DNA from: Rhinopomastus cyanomelas
Taxonomy: Eukaryota > Chordata > Aves > Bucerotiformes > Rhinopomastidae
Reading direction: 5' to 3'
NCBI GenBank assembly: GCA_013400115.1
Contig: VXBP01008281.1
Coordinates: 179,800-243,799 of the forward strand
Length of the DNA: 64,000 bases
Shown here: piece after piece, positions 1 to 9,450 of the stretch
How the letters are laid out: the number at the start of each line of letters is the position of its first letter
How positions within the stretch are numbered: position 1 is the first letter of the stretch
The notes under the pieces: generated by a model
Databases searched by the model: none
What the model was told of the DNA's origin: nothing
The model's input: only the letters and a program-made list of their open reading frames with translations
Translations under genes and position numbers: made by a program

Positions 1-1074
1 TTGTATTGAGAGAGTGGAGATGCTGCTGTGTTGAGGGCAGGCCAGTAACAAAGCAGATCAGGCTGGCCCGTGTGCAGCTGCATTGGTAGACCAGCTCGGT
101 TTCTCTGGCAACCACACTCCAAAGAGTGGGAGAATCTGGGTTATAAAGATGCTCAGGTCCCCCACCGCAGTGAGCTGAGGGCTTTGAGCTGGTTGTGAGG
201 TGCCCGTGACAGGAACCAACTCCGGGGGCTCTGCAGAAGGATGATGTGGCCACCCTTACACTGGCTGGACGTGAAGAAGGCAGTGTGCGGTCTCCTTCCA
301 TACTATGCCCGTGCAGACATGACTGGATGGCTCAGAACAGATAAGAGCACTAACATGTCGCTGGTTTGGGAGACAAAACTTGGCAAAACTGGTCTTAGAG
401 ACTGTGTATGAGCTGGTGGGCAGAAGCCAATGCTTTGTGGCCAGTGCCAGCAGACTGATGCACGTCCCTGCACTGGTTTTGCTCAGCCTGGACTTTTTTA
501 AGGGGAGACACAGCCTTCATGAACTTCCTTACAAAGGGCAGTTTTTTCAGATGGGGCAATTCATTGCATCTGGGATTTTTTCCCCCAGAGTGATGTGCAG
601 TGACTATTTGGTAAAAGCTACGCAGCACTGCAGCGAGGGGCCAGAGTTAAGTTGGTGAGAGCAAATTAGAATCGAGTGTCAAATCTGGAGCTGGCAAAAC
701 TGCAATGTCAGCTCTGTTTAATTTATTTTCTAATGTTCAGTGGTAAATCTTGAACAAGACCAGGAATTCCTTCACAATTTTTTGGGTGGTCTGTGTCAAA
801 GTCTTCTCGGGTTAACTTTTATTTTTCTGCTCCGTGGTGGGTGTCTGAAAACAAAACTGAGAAGGCTGCAGTCTGTGGACTGAGTCTACCAGCTGCGTAA
901 AGCCAGGGAGGTACCAGACGTGGGCTCACACGGGCGATGTCCTGCTTCTGTTGTTATTCTGGGTAGCGAAGCATCGTGCTGTTGAGCCAGCAGTACCTCC
1001 TGGGCTGGATGTGGCTTCCTAAGGTCTATTTACGGTTGTCTTCAATCTCCCACCATGATTTAATTCCTCCCCAG
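1..1074 (+). other. KCNAB1: KCNAB1 intron (partial)
   Basis: This is the sequence upstream of the first recognisable KCNAB1 exon. I see no coding exon, RNA gene or clear repeat in it. It ends in a normal acceptor (pyrimidine-rich tract, then CCCCAG at 1069-1074). The short open frames here have no recognisable family and look random. Confidence 0.6.
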
Positions 1075-1195
1075 TGCTACCAGTGGCTGAAAGAGAAGAT
1101 CGTAAGTGAGGAAGGCAGGAAGCAGCAGGTGAAGCTGAAGGACCTGTCGCCCATCGCTGAGCGCCTGGGCTGCACACTGCCACAGCTGGCTGTTG
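1075..1195 (+). CDS. KCNAB1: KCNAB1 coding exon (third from last)
   Basis: The 121-base exon begins in phase 0 with TGC TAC CAG TGG and ends with the first base of an alanine codon, followed by the donor GTACGT at 1196. It encodes CYQWLKEKIVSEEG through LPQLAV. The acceptor is CCCCAG. The frame joins cleanly to the exon at 2169. Confidence 0.94.
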
Positions 1196-2771
1196 GTACG
1201 TGCTGGTCCCACCCAGGGACCACAGCCCTGCCCTTTGCAGCAGACACAGAGCTGGGACCAGGCCTGCAGCTCCATGGGGCTACTTACCATGAGCTGTTTG
1301 GGTATTGGGGATGGTTGGGTGAATCATAACGCAGAAAAAAAAGTGTCATCTTTCAGGCAGGACAAAGGATGGCTTTGTGTTTGCCTGCACCTGTAGACCA
1401 CCTATCTATCTATAGACTCTCCATCTGTCTTCCATCTTCTATTATCTGAAGAGGGAAGGGTCCTTGGGGGACCTTATATCAGCCTTCCAGTCCCAGAAAG
1501 GGGCCTGTCAGAAGGCTGGGGAAGACTGGTCACAAGGGCAGGGAAGGACAGGACAAGGGGTTGTGATTTTAAGCTGGAAAAGGGTAGATTTAGGCTGGAC
1601 ATTAGGAAAGAGGTCTAATCTGAGGGTGGTGGATCCCTGGAATGGGTTGGCTAGAGAGGTGTTGGAGGCCCTATCCCTGGCGACATTCAAGGGCAGGCTG
1701 GATGGGGCTCTGGGCAACCTTCCTGGTGAGAGATGTCCCTGCTTGTTATATGGAGGTTGGAACACATGACCTTGAGAGGTACCTTCCAGCCAAATACATT
1801 CTATGATTCTGTGATCTAATAGTCATTTAAGTGTTCTAAATAATCATTTGCCATCAGGATGCCAAAAGTATAGAAAGGCTGAAGATGGGCAACGCAGCCC
1901 TTCATTAGGAGGAGGGTTCTGCATCTCAAGGAATGCAATAAAAAGACAACCCATGCTGTAGGAATTTTGGGGAGTTTGTTTTTGCAGTGACCCCTGCTCT
2001 GTTAGCCTTACAGAAATATCATTCCTTTTATTGAGCAGTAAAGTTACGAATTACTTAACACAAGAATTTTTCTAGCCCCATTGTCAGGCTCTGATTGACA
2101 GCAGGGAGAGTGAGCAATGCCAAGTGGTGATGCCTCTGCTCCTGACCATCTTGTGATCTTATTCCCAGCATGGTGCCTGAGAAATGAGGGGGTGAGCTCT
2201 GTCCTTCTGGGATCTTCCAACCCTGAGCAGCTGATAGAGAACCTCGGAGCCATACAGGCAAGTTGTGATGGGACCTCAGCAGAGGTGGGGTGAGCTACTG
2301 ACCAGCTTCCCAAGGGGGTGACAGCGGCACTCCTTGAGCCTAGTACCCTTTTCCTAGAATTTAAACACTTGAGTATAGTTTTAACATTGTGTTGCTTTTC
2401 ACAATAAAACTTCCTCTGATGTTCCTGCCACCAGCTCCTGTTCTGCCGCTGTTGGCAATCCTGTGCACATCGAGTCCAGGAGCACTTCTGTGGTTTTCTC
2501 ACTGGTAACAACAGCACAGTAGTTTTTCCTCTAGGAGAAAAGTATTGGATGAATATTTAAGTATCTGTCAAACACACACAAAACCAACACAGAGGAAATT
2601 TTATTTGATAAAATCTGGATTTAAATCTGAAAAAAACCCCAAACCTTTAATGTTTAAACGTGGCTTTTATTCTGCCCCTAGGTCCTTCCAAAGATGACAT
2701 CCCATATCGTAAATGAAATAGATAATATTCTGGGAAATAAGCCGTACAGCAAGAAGGACTACAGGTCATAA
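1075..2771 (+). CDS. KCNAB1: Potassium channel beta-1 subunit, C-terminal exons (partial gene)
   Basis: These are the last three coding exons, join(1075..1195, 2169..2257, 2682..2771), giving 99 residues and a TAA stop. The product is the cytosolic beta subunit of Kv1 channels, an aldo-keto-reductase-fold protein that binds NADPH and, through its N-terminus, can inactivate the channel. Visible landmarks are SEEGRKQQ and LSPIAERLGCTLPQL in the first exon. The second has LGSSNPEQLIENLG, the cofactor-binding segment with the Gly-x-Ser...Gln...Glu-Asn pattern of Kv-beta proteins. The last ends NKPYSKKDYRS. KDLSPIAERLG and the KMTSHIVNEIDNIL segment point to beta-1 rather than beta-2, and SSR3 next door supports this. 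The catalytic and N-terminal exons lie outside the window. The second intron uses a GC donor. Confidence 0.95.
1490..1816 (+). mobile_element. CR1 LINE fragment in KCNAB1 intron
   Basis: A sense-orientation 3' end of CR1. It contains the run 'ggctggacattaggaaag', the 'ctggaatgggttgg' segment, 'ggctggatggggctctgggcaacc' type sequence and a terminal ATTCTATGATTCTGTGA near 1799-1815. The left boundary is approximate and the copy is truncated and non-coding. Confidence 0.85.
2169..2257 (+). CDS. KCNAB1: KCNAB1 penultimate coding exon
   Basis: The 89-base exon follows TTCCCAG and completes the split codon G|CA. It encodes AWCLRNEGVSSVLLGSS and then NPEQLIENLGAIQ. It ends CAG at 2257 and the next bases are GCAAGT, so the donor is GC rather than GT. 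The segment carries the NADPH-contacting residues of the Kv-beta fold. Confidence 0.94.
2258..2263 (+). other. KCNAB1: GC-type 5' splice site of the last KCNAB1 intron
   Basis: The exon end CAG is followed by GCAAGT, a strong match to the consensus of the rare GC-AG intron class. No GT in the right position keeps the frame: the Gln codon must end at 2257 to join GTC CTT at 2682. Confidence 0.85.
2682..2771 (+). CDS. KCNAB1: KCNAB1 last coding exon
   Basis: The exon follows TTCTGCCCCTAG and encodes VLPKMTSHIVNEIDNIL, then GNKPYSKKDYRS and TAA (2769-2771). The terminal KKDYRS is the conserved Kv-beta C-terminus. Confidence 0.95.
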   Translation, partial: VLPKMTSHIVNEIDNILGNKPYSKKDYRS

Positions 2772-4165
2772 AGCACTGCATGAATTCCCTGGACTGCATG
2801 GTTTAAAGTCAAGTGCTCTGTACCAACATGCAGCCCCGAATCGGTATCTGGCCATGAGAATAATTCAGCAGCTGCTTGCTGTCTACGGGATCCTTTGAGA
2901 TTTGTGCTGTTGCTACTTAAATCTGCAGTGAAATTTCGAAGCACAGTTGATCTCTCTTCTGGTACAGAAATAAGCTCATGTTTTCGTACCTTTGACTGAA
3001 TTAATTACTTTTTACTTTACTCGTAGCACCTCATGCTTGTGCTGGTTGAAAAAAACAAAAACAAACACCTGTAAAGCAAAAAAAAAAAAAAAAGTATAAC
3101 CTTCAGGTACTTGGTAATTAAAGAAGGATGTACAGATCTATTTTTTCAATGAAGAAAAGCCAGATACAACTTCAGGTTTTAATAAAACCACGTTTGGGAA
3201 ATCTCAGCTATAAAGTTGCTTCAGGTTAACAGAGAGAAGGGGCAAGCTCAAATTTTCAGGTTTTTTTTTTCTAATGCTGAATATATGCTTTAGATTTCAT
3301 GAGTAGCCAAATGAAGGATGTAAGATAGAGAATTAATTAGAAGTTAATAGCTTGATTCTTAACTCCGCAACTATTCCAGCTGTGGGTGCTGCTGGGAAGA
3401 ACCAGCCAGCGGAGCACCGTTAGAGCCCCCAACCACGCATGTCTGGCTCGTAAAAACAACAGCTGTCCGTGAAATTCTAGACCTACGTAAACCTTAAGCC
3501 AAGAAATCCCTGATAAAATACTGGGGGGTTTGCATCTCTAGAAACTTGCCTTGACTTCTGCCTGCTTGTAGACAGAGCTACTGCAAATTTCAATACTCCA
3601 AAGCTTTCAAGGAGATAGATAATGTATAAACATAGATACGTCATGATAGCTGCTGAAAAACACCAGGAAAAATAAATAAGCAGGTATGTACTTTAGAAGG
3701 TCACGTTTGCTTTAACTTGCTCTGGCATCGGGCAAAAGTAAATGCAAGGATTTTTAAGACGTATCTCAAGCGGGTCGATTTTTTTTGGGGTGTTTCATCC
3801 GTGGCGGGAGCTGTTGGTGTTTTATACATTCATTTTGCCCATCTTCACATTTTACCATGAGTTTACATTGTAAAAGGGTTTCAGTAACTATTTCTCCTCA
3901 AGTCGTGTCTTTTGGGCATTTCTGAGGGGGTACATACAGCTATGTACAGTATTTGTAGAACCCTTGTATCCTACCCCTTCAATCCAGGATACGTGCAGAG
4001 CGCGTGAGGCATTCGTGGGGATACGAGTGCGCAAGTTGTCTCCTCCTGTATTTACTCCCATGAGCTGTGGTGTGTGTACATGACCCTGGCTGCTGTGTAC
4101 CCAGACATGCAGTCTGACCTTGACTTCTGCTTGGATACAATAAAAGCATTTTGTGCATCTCATTT
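2772..4165 (+). other. KCNAB1: KCNAB1 3' UTR
   Basis: A/T-rich non-coding sequence runs from the TAA to a polyadenylation signal at 4139-4144. An earlier AATAAA sits at 3181-3186 and could give a shorter form. There is an A-run near 3080-3095. No other gene is seen. The right end is inferred from the signal, not from a transcript. Confidence 0.6.
4139..4144 (+). terminator. KCNAB1: Candidate KCNAB1 polyadenylation signal
   Basis: Canonical AATAAA followed by T/G-rich sequence (TTTTGTGCATCTCATTTTAT), as expected around a cleavage site. Confidence 0.55.
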
Positions 4166-4995
4166 TATACTTGGAGACCCATTACTGGGTGCCAGACTGG
4201 GTATATATGGGTTTGCAGGCAGCTGGCAAAGGGACAGGGAATTTGGGCAGAGGAGCAGGAGCGACAGGCTAGGTGCATCCCTGAGAAGGTACTTCTAGCA
4301 TTTTGTTTCCTAAGGGAGACATCAGTTGTGCTTTGCCCTGAAATAACCAGTGTGAAGGTCCTCCTGGCAGTTCACTGAAATCCCATGGCAGGGGATGCTG
4401 CAGGATGCTCATCCTCCTTGGCTTTACAATCACTGCCCCAGGCCACGTTCCCCAGTGCTGCAGCGTTAGCTGTGAAAATCCAGTTTTAAAATCTGCCAGA
4501 TTAGCAGCACAAATACTTCGATGATTTATATTGTCAGCTTTCTACTTCGAATAGTTGAATTATTTTCCTAGTAGTGGATTGGTTTCCTGTGACTGGAGAT
4601 ACAATGTAATGGCCTTTCTTTCCTTTCTCAGATAAATGGGAACCCTAACAATGTGTTAAAGATATTAATTCCCAACCTGTGTTTAACAGAAAAGGGAATG
4701 GCAGTGCCCCTTACTCTAGTAGAGAACAGCTAGTCTAAAGCTTTGAGGGCAATGGGATGCCAAAGAACAGCCTAGCTTTAGCATCACACTAAGAAATGGG
4801 GAACAGTGGGGATTGAAATTGGGAAAAAAAAAAAACCCTAAAAAACCCCCAACAAACCACAAGGACAATCTAAAAAACCCTCGGTGCACTTCTGTGAAGG
4901 AGTCCGTGGAAAAAGATTAGAATTGCTCTCAAAAACCAAACCTCTCTGCCTTTGTTTCATGCTGTCAGTGCTGCAGATTCTCTCTCCAGGAAAAT

Positions 4996-5032
<37 letters not shown>

Positions 5033-5060
5033 AAATACAAGGAATTAAATGATGAAATTA
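4166..5060. other. Convergent intergenic space KCNAB1/SSR3
   Basis: About 0.9 kb separates the presumed 3' ends of two tail-to-tail genes. It contains A-rich and C-rich homopolymer patches around 4825-4860 and the CA repeat listed separately. No coding exon is seen. Confidence 0.6.
4999..5030. repeat. (CA)16 microsatellite
   Basis: An uninterrupted CA dinucleotide tract of 32 bases, just beyond the SSR3 3' end. Confidence 0.97.
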
Positions 5061-5081
5061 AAATGACAAAAGAGCCTCATT

Positions 5082-5087
5082 TTTATT
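5082..5087 (-). terminator. SSR3: Candidate SSR3 polyadenylation signal
   Basis: TTTATT on the plus strand reads AATAAA on the SSR3 strand, about 400 bases past the stop codon. This makes the SSR3 3' UTR roughly 5060-5482. Confidence 0.6.
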
Positions 5088-5482
5088 AAAACTTTTAAAG
5101 TTACAAGGGTAAACAGTGGACTGTCACTTTTTGTTGTGGGTTTGGCTCAAACACCAGGCTGATGGGAAATCCTGTCACAGGCTTGATTTACAGCCCTCAG
5201 TACTGCTGTAGCTATTCTTAGGGTCTGCTGGTCTGCAGTACCACCACCTACTCATGCACCATTTACTGATCATTGCAAAGTACAAATTCAAAAGGATTAA
5301 CTCACTTATTCAATAATACCACGCCAATATACCAAAAGTAAATACAAACCAATCATCTTGGACTTGAGCATCCCTCCCCATAGCTTCAAAAAACCCTCAA
5401 TATCTTCCTATTCCACTCTTAACCTTTTTTACGGCAGTTGAACCCCTCCTCACAGAAACAAATTGCTGTGGAGTGGTTTTGT

Positions 5483-5549
5483 TTACTTGGAGCCGGTAGA
5501 GAGCAGAGCGATCAGTCCGGATGAAGCACTTATGGAAAGAATGTAGTTT
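5483..5549 (-). CDS. SSR3: SSR3 coding exon 5 (last)
   Basis: Starts after CCTATAG on the minus strand and completes Val166 (GT|A). It encodes NYILSISASSGLIALLSTGS plus a final Lys and TAA. This is the fourth hydrophobic segment. Confidence 0.95.
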
Positions 5550-8268
5550 CTATAGGGAAAAAGTTAAGGACATAGACTAGTAAAGACCATTTAGGAGGAG
5601 TTTTATGGAAAAATAAGGGATGAGAATGGCCTTTCTCTGTAATTTCCAAACTGCAGCATCACAACTTGAGACACAGCTCATAACTGAGGTAATTAACATC
5701 AACATTCAGATGGTCAAAGTTTAGCCTATTCTGCTAAACTGTTACTTTTAAACAGTTTGTTACCACAGATGTGGCCCTGACTGGCAGGTCTTGTTTAATC
5801 AATTAACAAAAATATTGTACTTGTGAAGTCTCTGAAAGTAAACAATCGTTTTGGGTCACCTTGTGCTAACTCGGTGTGTCTGTACAAAGACGAGCTGCTG
5901 CCTCGTTCCACCGTTACAGCCAAACTAGCAAAGCCATTACAAATCCTGTAAGTTGTCCTATAAATGCATCCTGGCAGATGTTCAACTTTTATGTCATTGG
6001 GAGATTTTGGGGTTTCTCTGTTTTTATGTTCTAGTGCTTCTAAACTGAATAACAGTGAACTTCCTATACCAACAGAGTAACTGCACAACCCAGGTGACAA
6101 ACGTAGCTACTTACAACCCCAAACACAGCAGGGCTCTGGTGGTCTTAATTGTGGTAATAAAGGATACACAGTGGGGTTGAAGTTCTTCAGCACAAAGAAA
6201 GAAGCGATGATGACCAGGACCAGGAAGAGAGTGTTGTTGTAGAAGATGGAAAAAGTTGTTGCTTCATAGTCTGCAACTTCATTTTTTTTCCACAGAATTC
6301 TAGGAACAATCAGAGATGTTATTTCAGATGTATTTATGTCTGCGTGTGCTGAAACACCCACAGCTATCAATCATACAATGATTCACATTGGAAAGGATCT
6401 CAAGAGATCATCTGGCTCCAACCTCCTGCTATGGGCAGGGACACTTTTCACCAGATCAGGTTGACCACAGCCCCATCCAACCGGGCCTTCAACACTGCCA
6501 GGGACAGAGCAGCCACAACCTCCGTGGGCAGCCTGTTCCAGTGCCTCAGCACCCTCACAGGGAGGAACTTCCTCCTCAAGATCTTATATGAATCTGCCGT
6601 ATTTTAGCTTGAAACCGTCCCCCTTGTCCTAGCACTGTGAAGTGATTTGATACCTAGTGAGCAGTAAACCATAAGCTGCTGCTCTTGGCTTACAGCAGTG
6701 GCAAGACCTACCTATCATCATCATCATCATAGGATCATAGTACCTATCACCTCATTAAAAGCAAAACCCTGCACATATGCAATTAAATGGATGAGCAACA
6801 GTCCCCAAAATCCTAATGAGGTCCTTAAAAACATCAGGCTATATTTGAGCAATGGAGAGAACTCAGAGGATTACCTTTCATCCTTCTCCTTACGAGACAT
6901 CTTCCTGTTGTCTGCTTCCGATAGCTTACGAGTAACCTCCTTGGAAACGGCATCTTCTCTTTTCTGTGCAACTCTTTAAGAAACACCAGCTGTGTTGAGA
7001 AGTGAAAATAACTCCTCCCTCCCGACCCTGGCTTTAGGGATTAGTTGTTGTATTTACAGTGAAGAACAATGCCAAGACACCAAGCAGTTTTGGCAGATTT
7101 AAGGGACAACAAGTAACAGTAAAATCACTACAAGATACTGGAAAACCACTAAAAGTATTATGAAATAAGAGTTTGTGGAAGTAGCTGCTGAGGATGAAGG
7201 CAATGCTGCTATATGTATTTCATTGTGCTCAGTTGACGTGGCCTGTCTAATGACAAAAGCCTGAGCGTATTTCAGTATAAAATAGTTTTTGGAGTAAAAT
7301 TTCAGACATTTGTCAATTGTTGTAAATGCTGGTATTTATTAAATTATTTAATAACAACTTCTACTTCAAATAGCCAATGAACTTACTTGTGTTTGAGAAC
7401 AAACTTGACGTTCTTATAGGCAAAAGCAACTAGATAGGTACTAATTAGGGTCATCACGCTGTACAGGACTGCGGACTGAACAAGATCCATGTGCCATATC
7501 CTCCAGTACAGCCCTATAAAGAAAGGAAATAAAAATATTTTTAGTGGTTTCTGTAAGAAAAACGCTCCTGCAGGAGCCCTAGGCAGCTTAGCTCTGTAAC
7601 TCAGCACCAGTTCTGCCAGACTGATACTGGTTCCTCCAAAATCATTTGGGTGGGTCTTCAAATCGCTTTACAAATACTTCAGAACAGTAAAATCCGTTGT
7701 CCTTGTGGCTGAGGTGCTCAAGCAGGGCTGAGCAGCGGCGCAGCCACCCCACCAGCTACTGACACGTCAGTACTGGGCCAGCGCTTCCATCCAGCTTCCC
7801 CAGCCGCATAACGTGATCCGCGCGAGACCCGTTCGAAACTAGATCTGACGCAGCACCGGGACAGCGCGCATCACCTGGGGCAAGGGAGAGGCCCAAACGA
7901 GGCCGGGCCCAGGGAACGGGGGGGGGACCGCCAGTCCTAGGACCCCCCAGCCCCGGGACCCCCTAGCATTGGCCCAGGAGACTCCGCTCCCTCATGGGGC
8001 CTCCCGCACCGCATGGTACCTCCCGTGCTACCTCGGGGCCTCCTATCACCCCCTCGGGCCTCACGCACCGGGCCTCCCGTACCGTCCCCCCCGCCACCCC
8101 ATGCCCCCCGGCGCCTCCCAAACACTCACAAATCGGGATGGCGGAGACGATGAAAGCGTTGCCGAAGAAGAGCGCGGAGGACTTGGCCGAGAGGTTGCGG
8201 CTGAAGTCCTGCAGCAGCAGATCCTCCTCCGACTGTTGCCGCCCGCCGGGGCCGCCCTTGGGCGCCAT
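5483..8268 (-). CDS. SSR3: Translocon-associated protein gamma (TRAP-gamma, SSR3), complete
   Basis: Five coding exons, complement(join(5483..5549, 6168..6299, 6875..6973, 7387..7513, 8130..8268)), give 187 residues; the human protein has 185. The product is a multi-pass ER membrane subunit of the TRAP complex, which assists the Sec61 translocon during protein insertion. The N-terminus has QQSEEDLLLQDFSRNLSAKS. Hydrophobic segments lie near residues 33-50, 57-78, 136-160 and 167-183, with a charged cytosolic stretch (about 89-130) between the second and third. The start ATG is at 8266-8268; MAPKG matches the family. All intron phases agree. The extra residues versus human lie in a Gly/Pro-rich insertion after MAPKG. 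The order beside KCNAB1 and TIPARP matches mammals. Confidence 0.96.
6168..6299 (-). CDS. SSR3: SSR3 coding exon 4
   Basis: 132 bases between acceptor TTCCTAG and donor GTATCC. It encodes ILWKKNEVADYEATTFSIFY and then the third membrane segment, ending KNFNPT. The donor is weak but is the only one that restores the frame into exon 5. Confidence 0.94.
6370..6645 (-). mobile_element. CR1 LINE fragment in SSR3 intron 3
   Basis: On the plus strand this begins with 'aatcatacaatgattcac', then 'ggaaaggatctcaagagatc', 'gggccttcaacactgccagg' and 'cagcctgttccagtgcc', the reverse complement of a CR1 3' end. It is therefore sense with the SSR3 transcript. Confidence 0.88.
6875..6973 (-). CDS. SSR3: SSR3 coding exon 3
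   Basis: 99 bases between acceptor TTCTTAAAG and donor GTAATC. It encodes the charged cytosolic loop VAQKREDAVSKEVTRKL, SEADNRKMSRKEKDE. The shift from K to V-A-Q fixes the acceptor at AAAG rather than the AG two bases later. Confidence 0.94.
7387..7513 (-). CDS. SSR3: SSR3 coding exon 2
   Basis: 127 bases between acceptor TTTATAG and donor GTAAGT. It encodes (W)LYWRIWHMDLVQSAVLYSV and MTLISTYLVAFAYKNV, the second hydrophobic segment, ending FVLKHK split across the junction. Confidence 0.95.
8130..8268 (-). CDS. SSR3: SSR3 coding exon 1
   Basis: Encodes residues 1-46, MAPKG through SALFFGNAFIVSAIPI, then the first base of a Trp codon and a strong GTGAGT donor. The ATG at 8266-8268 has GGCGCC immediately around it on the plus strand, so the start context on the minus strand is purine-poor at -3 but followed by G. 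Confidence 0.95.
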
Positions 8269-8394
8269 GTCAGGACCGCTGCCACCGTCAGCGCGCGACA
8301 GCCGCTTCCGGCTCGGGTCCGGGGCACTTCCGGGTCAGCCCCGGGGCGCTTCCGGAGGCGCTTGAGGCATCGTTACCTGCCGTTACCGACCGTT

Positions 8395-8525
8395 ATGGCC
8401 GTTATAGCCCCCCTCCTCGTCCGCTCCTCTCGCCTTCTGCCCTCCCGGTTGGCCCTGCCGGTGGCGGGGCCCAGCGGAGGGAAGGGTCCGGGCCCGGGCC
8501 CGGGCCCGGGCCCGGGCTGAGGCAG
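8395..8525 (+). other. Possible divergent first exon with a 41-residue frame
   Basis: An ATG at 8395 opens a frame of 41 codons (MAVIAPLLVRSSRLLPSRLA..., Arg-rich then Gly-Pro repeats) ending TGA at 8518-8520. Five bases later is a perfect CAG|GTGAGT donor at 8525/8526. It reads away from SSR3 out of the same CpG island. It may be a promoter-divergent non-coding transcript; no family is recognised and the peptide may not be made. Confidence 0.3.
8489..8517. repeat. Short GGGCCC hexanucleotide tract
   Basis: About five tandem copies of the self-complementary unit GGGCCC in the SSR3 CpG island. It is translated as Gly-Pro repeats in the plus-strand frame noted above. Confidence 0.95.
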
Positions 8526-8699
8526 GTGAGTGGGGGCGAGGGCTGCGGCGGTTCGACCGTGTGAGGAGCGCGTTTCTCCCGCTATCGTCCTGTCCAATCC
8601 GACCTCCGCGAGCGGGGACAGAGCTGGCCTGTGGCTGTCCGAGGTCACCGAGAACCGCAAATTGCCAGGAAGGACTGTGGGGTTCCCGGTGGTTGTGGA

Positions 8700-9248
8700 G
8701 AAGAGGGATCAGCAGGTCAGGGAGGTTCTGCCCCTCCTCTGCCTCGCCCTAGCGAGGCCATATCTGGGATGCTGGGGCCAGTTCTGGGCTCCCCTGTTCC
8801 AGAGAGAGAAGGAGTAAGATCAGAGAAAGGATATGAAGATGCTGAGGGGGGGACTGGAGGATCTGTGTGCCAAGAAAAAGCTGGGAGACTTGAGGCTGTG
8901 CAGCTAGAGAAGAGCAGTCCGAGAGGGGATCTGATCAGTGCTTACTGATAATTAAAGGCTGAGAGCCAGACTCTTCCCATTGGCCCCCAGCAACAGGGCA
9001 AGATGCAAAAGGGACACACTGGAACCCAGAGGTTCCACCTGAACAGGAGGTGAAACTTACTGACTTTTAGGATGACAGAGCCCTTGCCCCGGTTGCTCGG
9101 AGAGGCTGCAGAGTCTCCTGCATCTGGAGAGATTCCAAACCTACCTGGACACTATCCAGAGCAACATGTTGTGGGTGACCCAGCTGTGGCAGAGGGCTGG
9201 ACTGGACGATGCCCAGAGACCACTCAACCCCATCATTCTGTGATTGAA
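8700..9248 (+). mobile_element. CR1 LINE fragment
   Basis: Sense orientation: 'aggccatatctgggatgctg', 'cagttctgggctccc', then 'gagaggggatctgatcagtg', 'ggctggactgga' and a terminal CATTCTGTGATTG. Strongly diverged; the left edge is approximate. Confidence 0.8.
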
Positions 9249-9354
9249 GAGTAGTTTTACTTCTAAAAGGCATGTATCTATTTAAATTTCTACAAGTGTT
9301 CTGTTGTAATTCATGATGACACACATTTATAAGCACCATCCCCAGAGCGATTTC

Positions 9355-9450
9355 AGAGATGTGTAGATGTGGTGCTGAGGGACATGGTTTAGTGCTGACC
9401 TGATACTGCTGGGGAACAGTTGGTCTTAAAAGGCATCTCCAATCAAAATG
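9355..9450 (+). mobile_element. Small CR1-derived piece
   Basis: The segment 'ggtgctgagggacatggttt' followed by 'agtgctgacctgatactgctgg' and 'ggtcttaaaaggcatctcc' resembles the last 90 bases of another CR1 subfamily, just after the preceding fragment. Confidence 0.6.

Larger units (their letters stand above)
7740..8700. promoter_or_regulatory. SSR3: CpG-rich SSR3 promoter, possibly bidirectional
   Basis: A GC- and CpG-rich block surrounds SSR3 exon 1, as expected for a housekeeping promoter without TATA. Three CTTCCGG elements (ETS/GABP type on the minus strand) lie at 8305, 8327 and 8349. CGTTA elements follow at 8371, 8381, 8391 and 8400. The boundary coordinates are approximate. Confidence 0.75.

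Noticed and set aside
1440..1490. Possible further CR1 sequence or exon left of the intronic CR1
   Set aside because: No CR1 landmark or splice signal is clear there.
8061..8660. Several overlapping frames of 88-183 codons around the SSR3 start
   Set aside because: They are shadows of SSR3 exon 1 and of the CpG island, produced by lack of A/T-rich stop codons.
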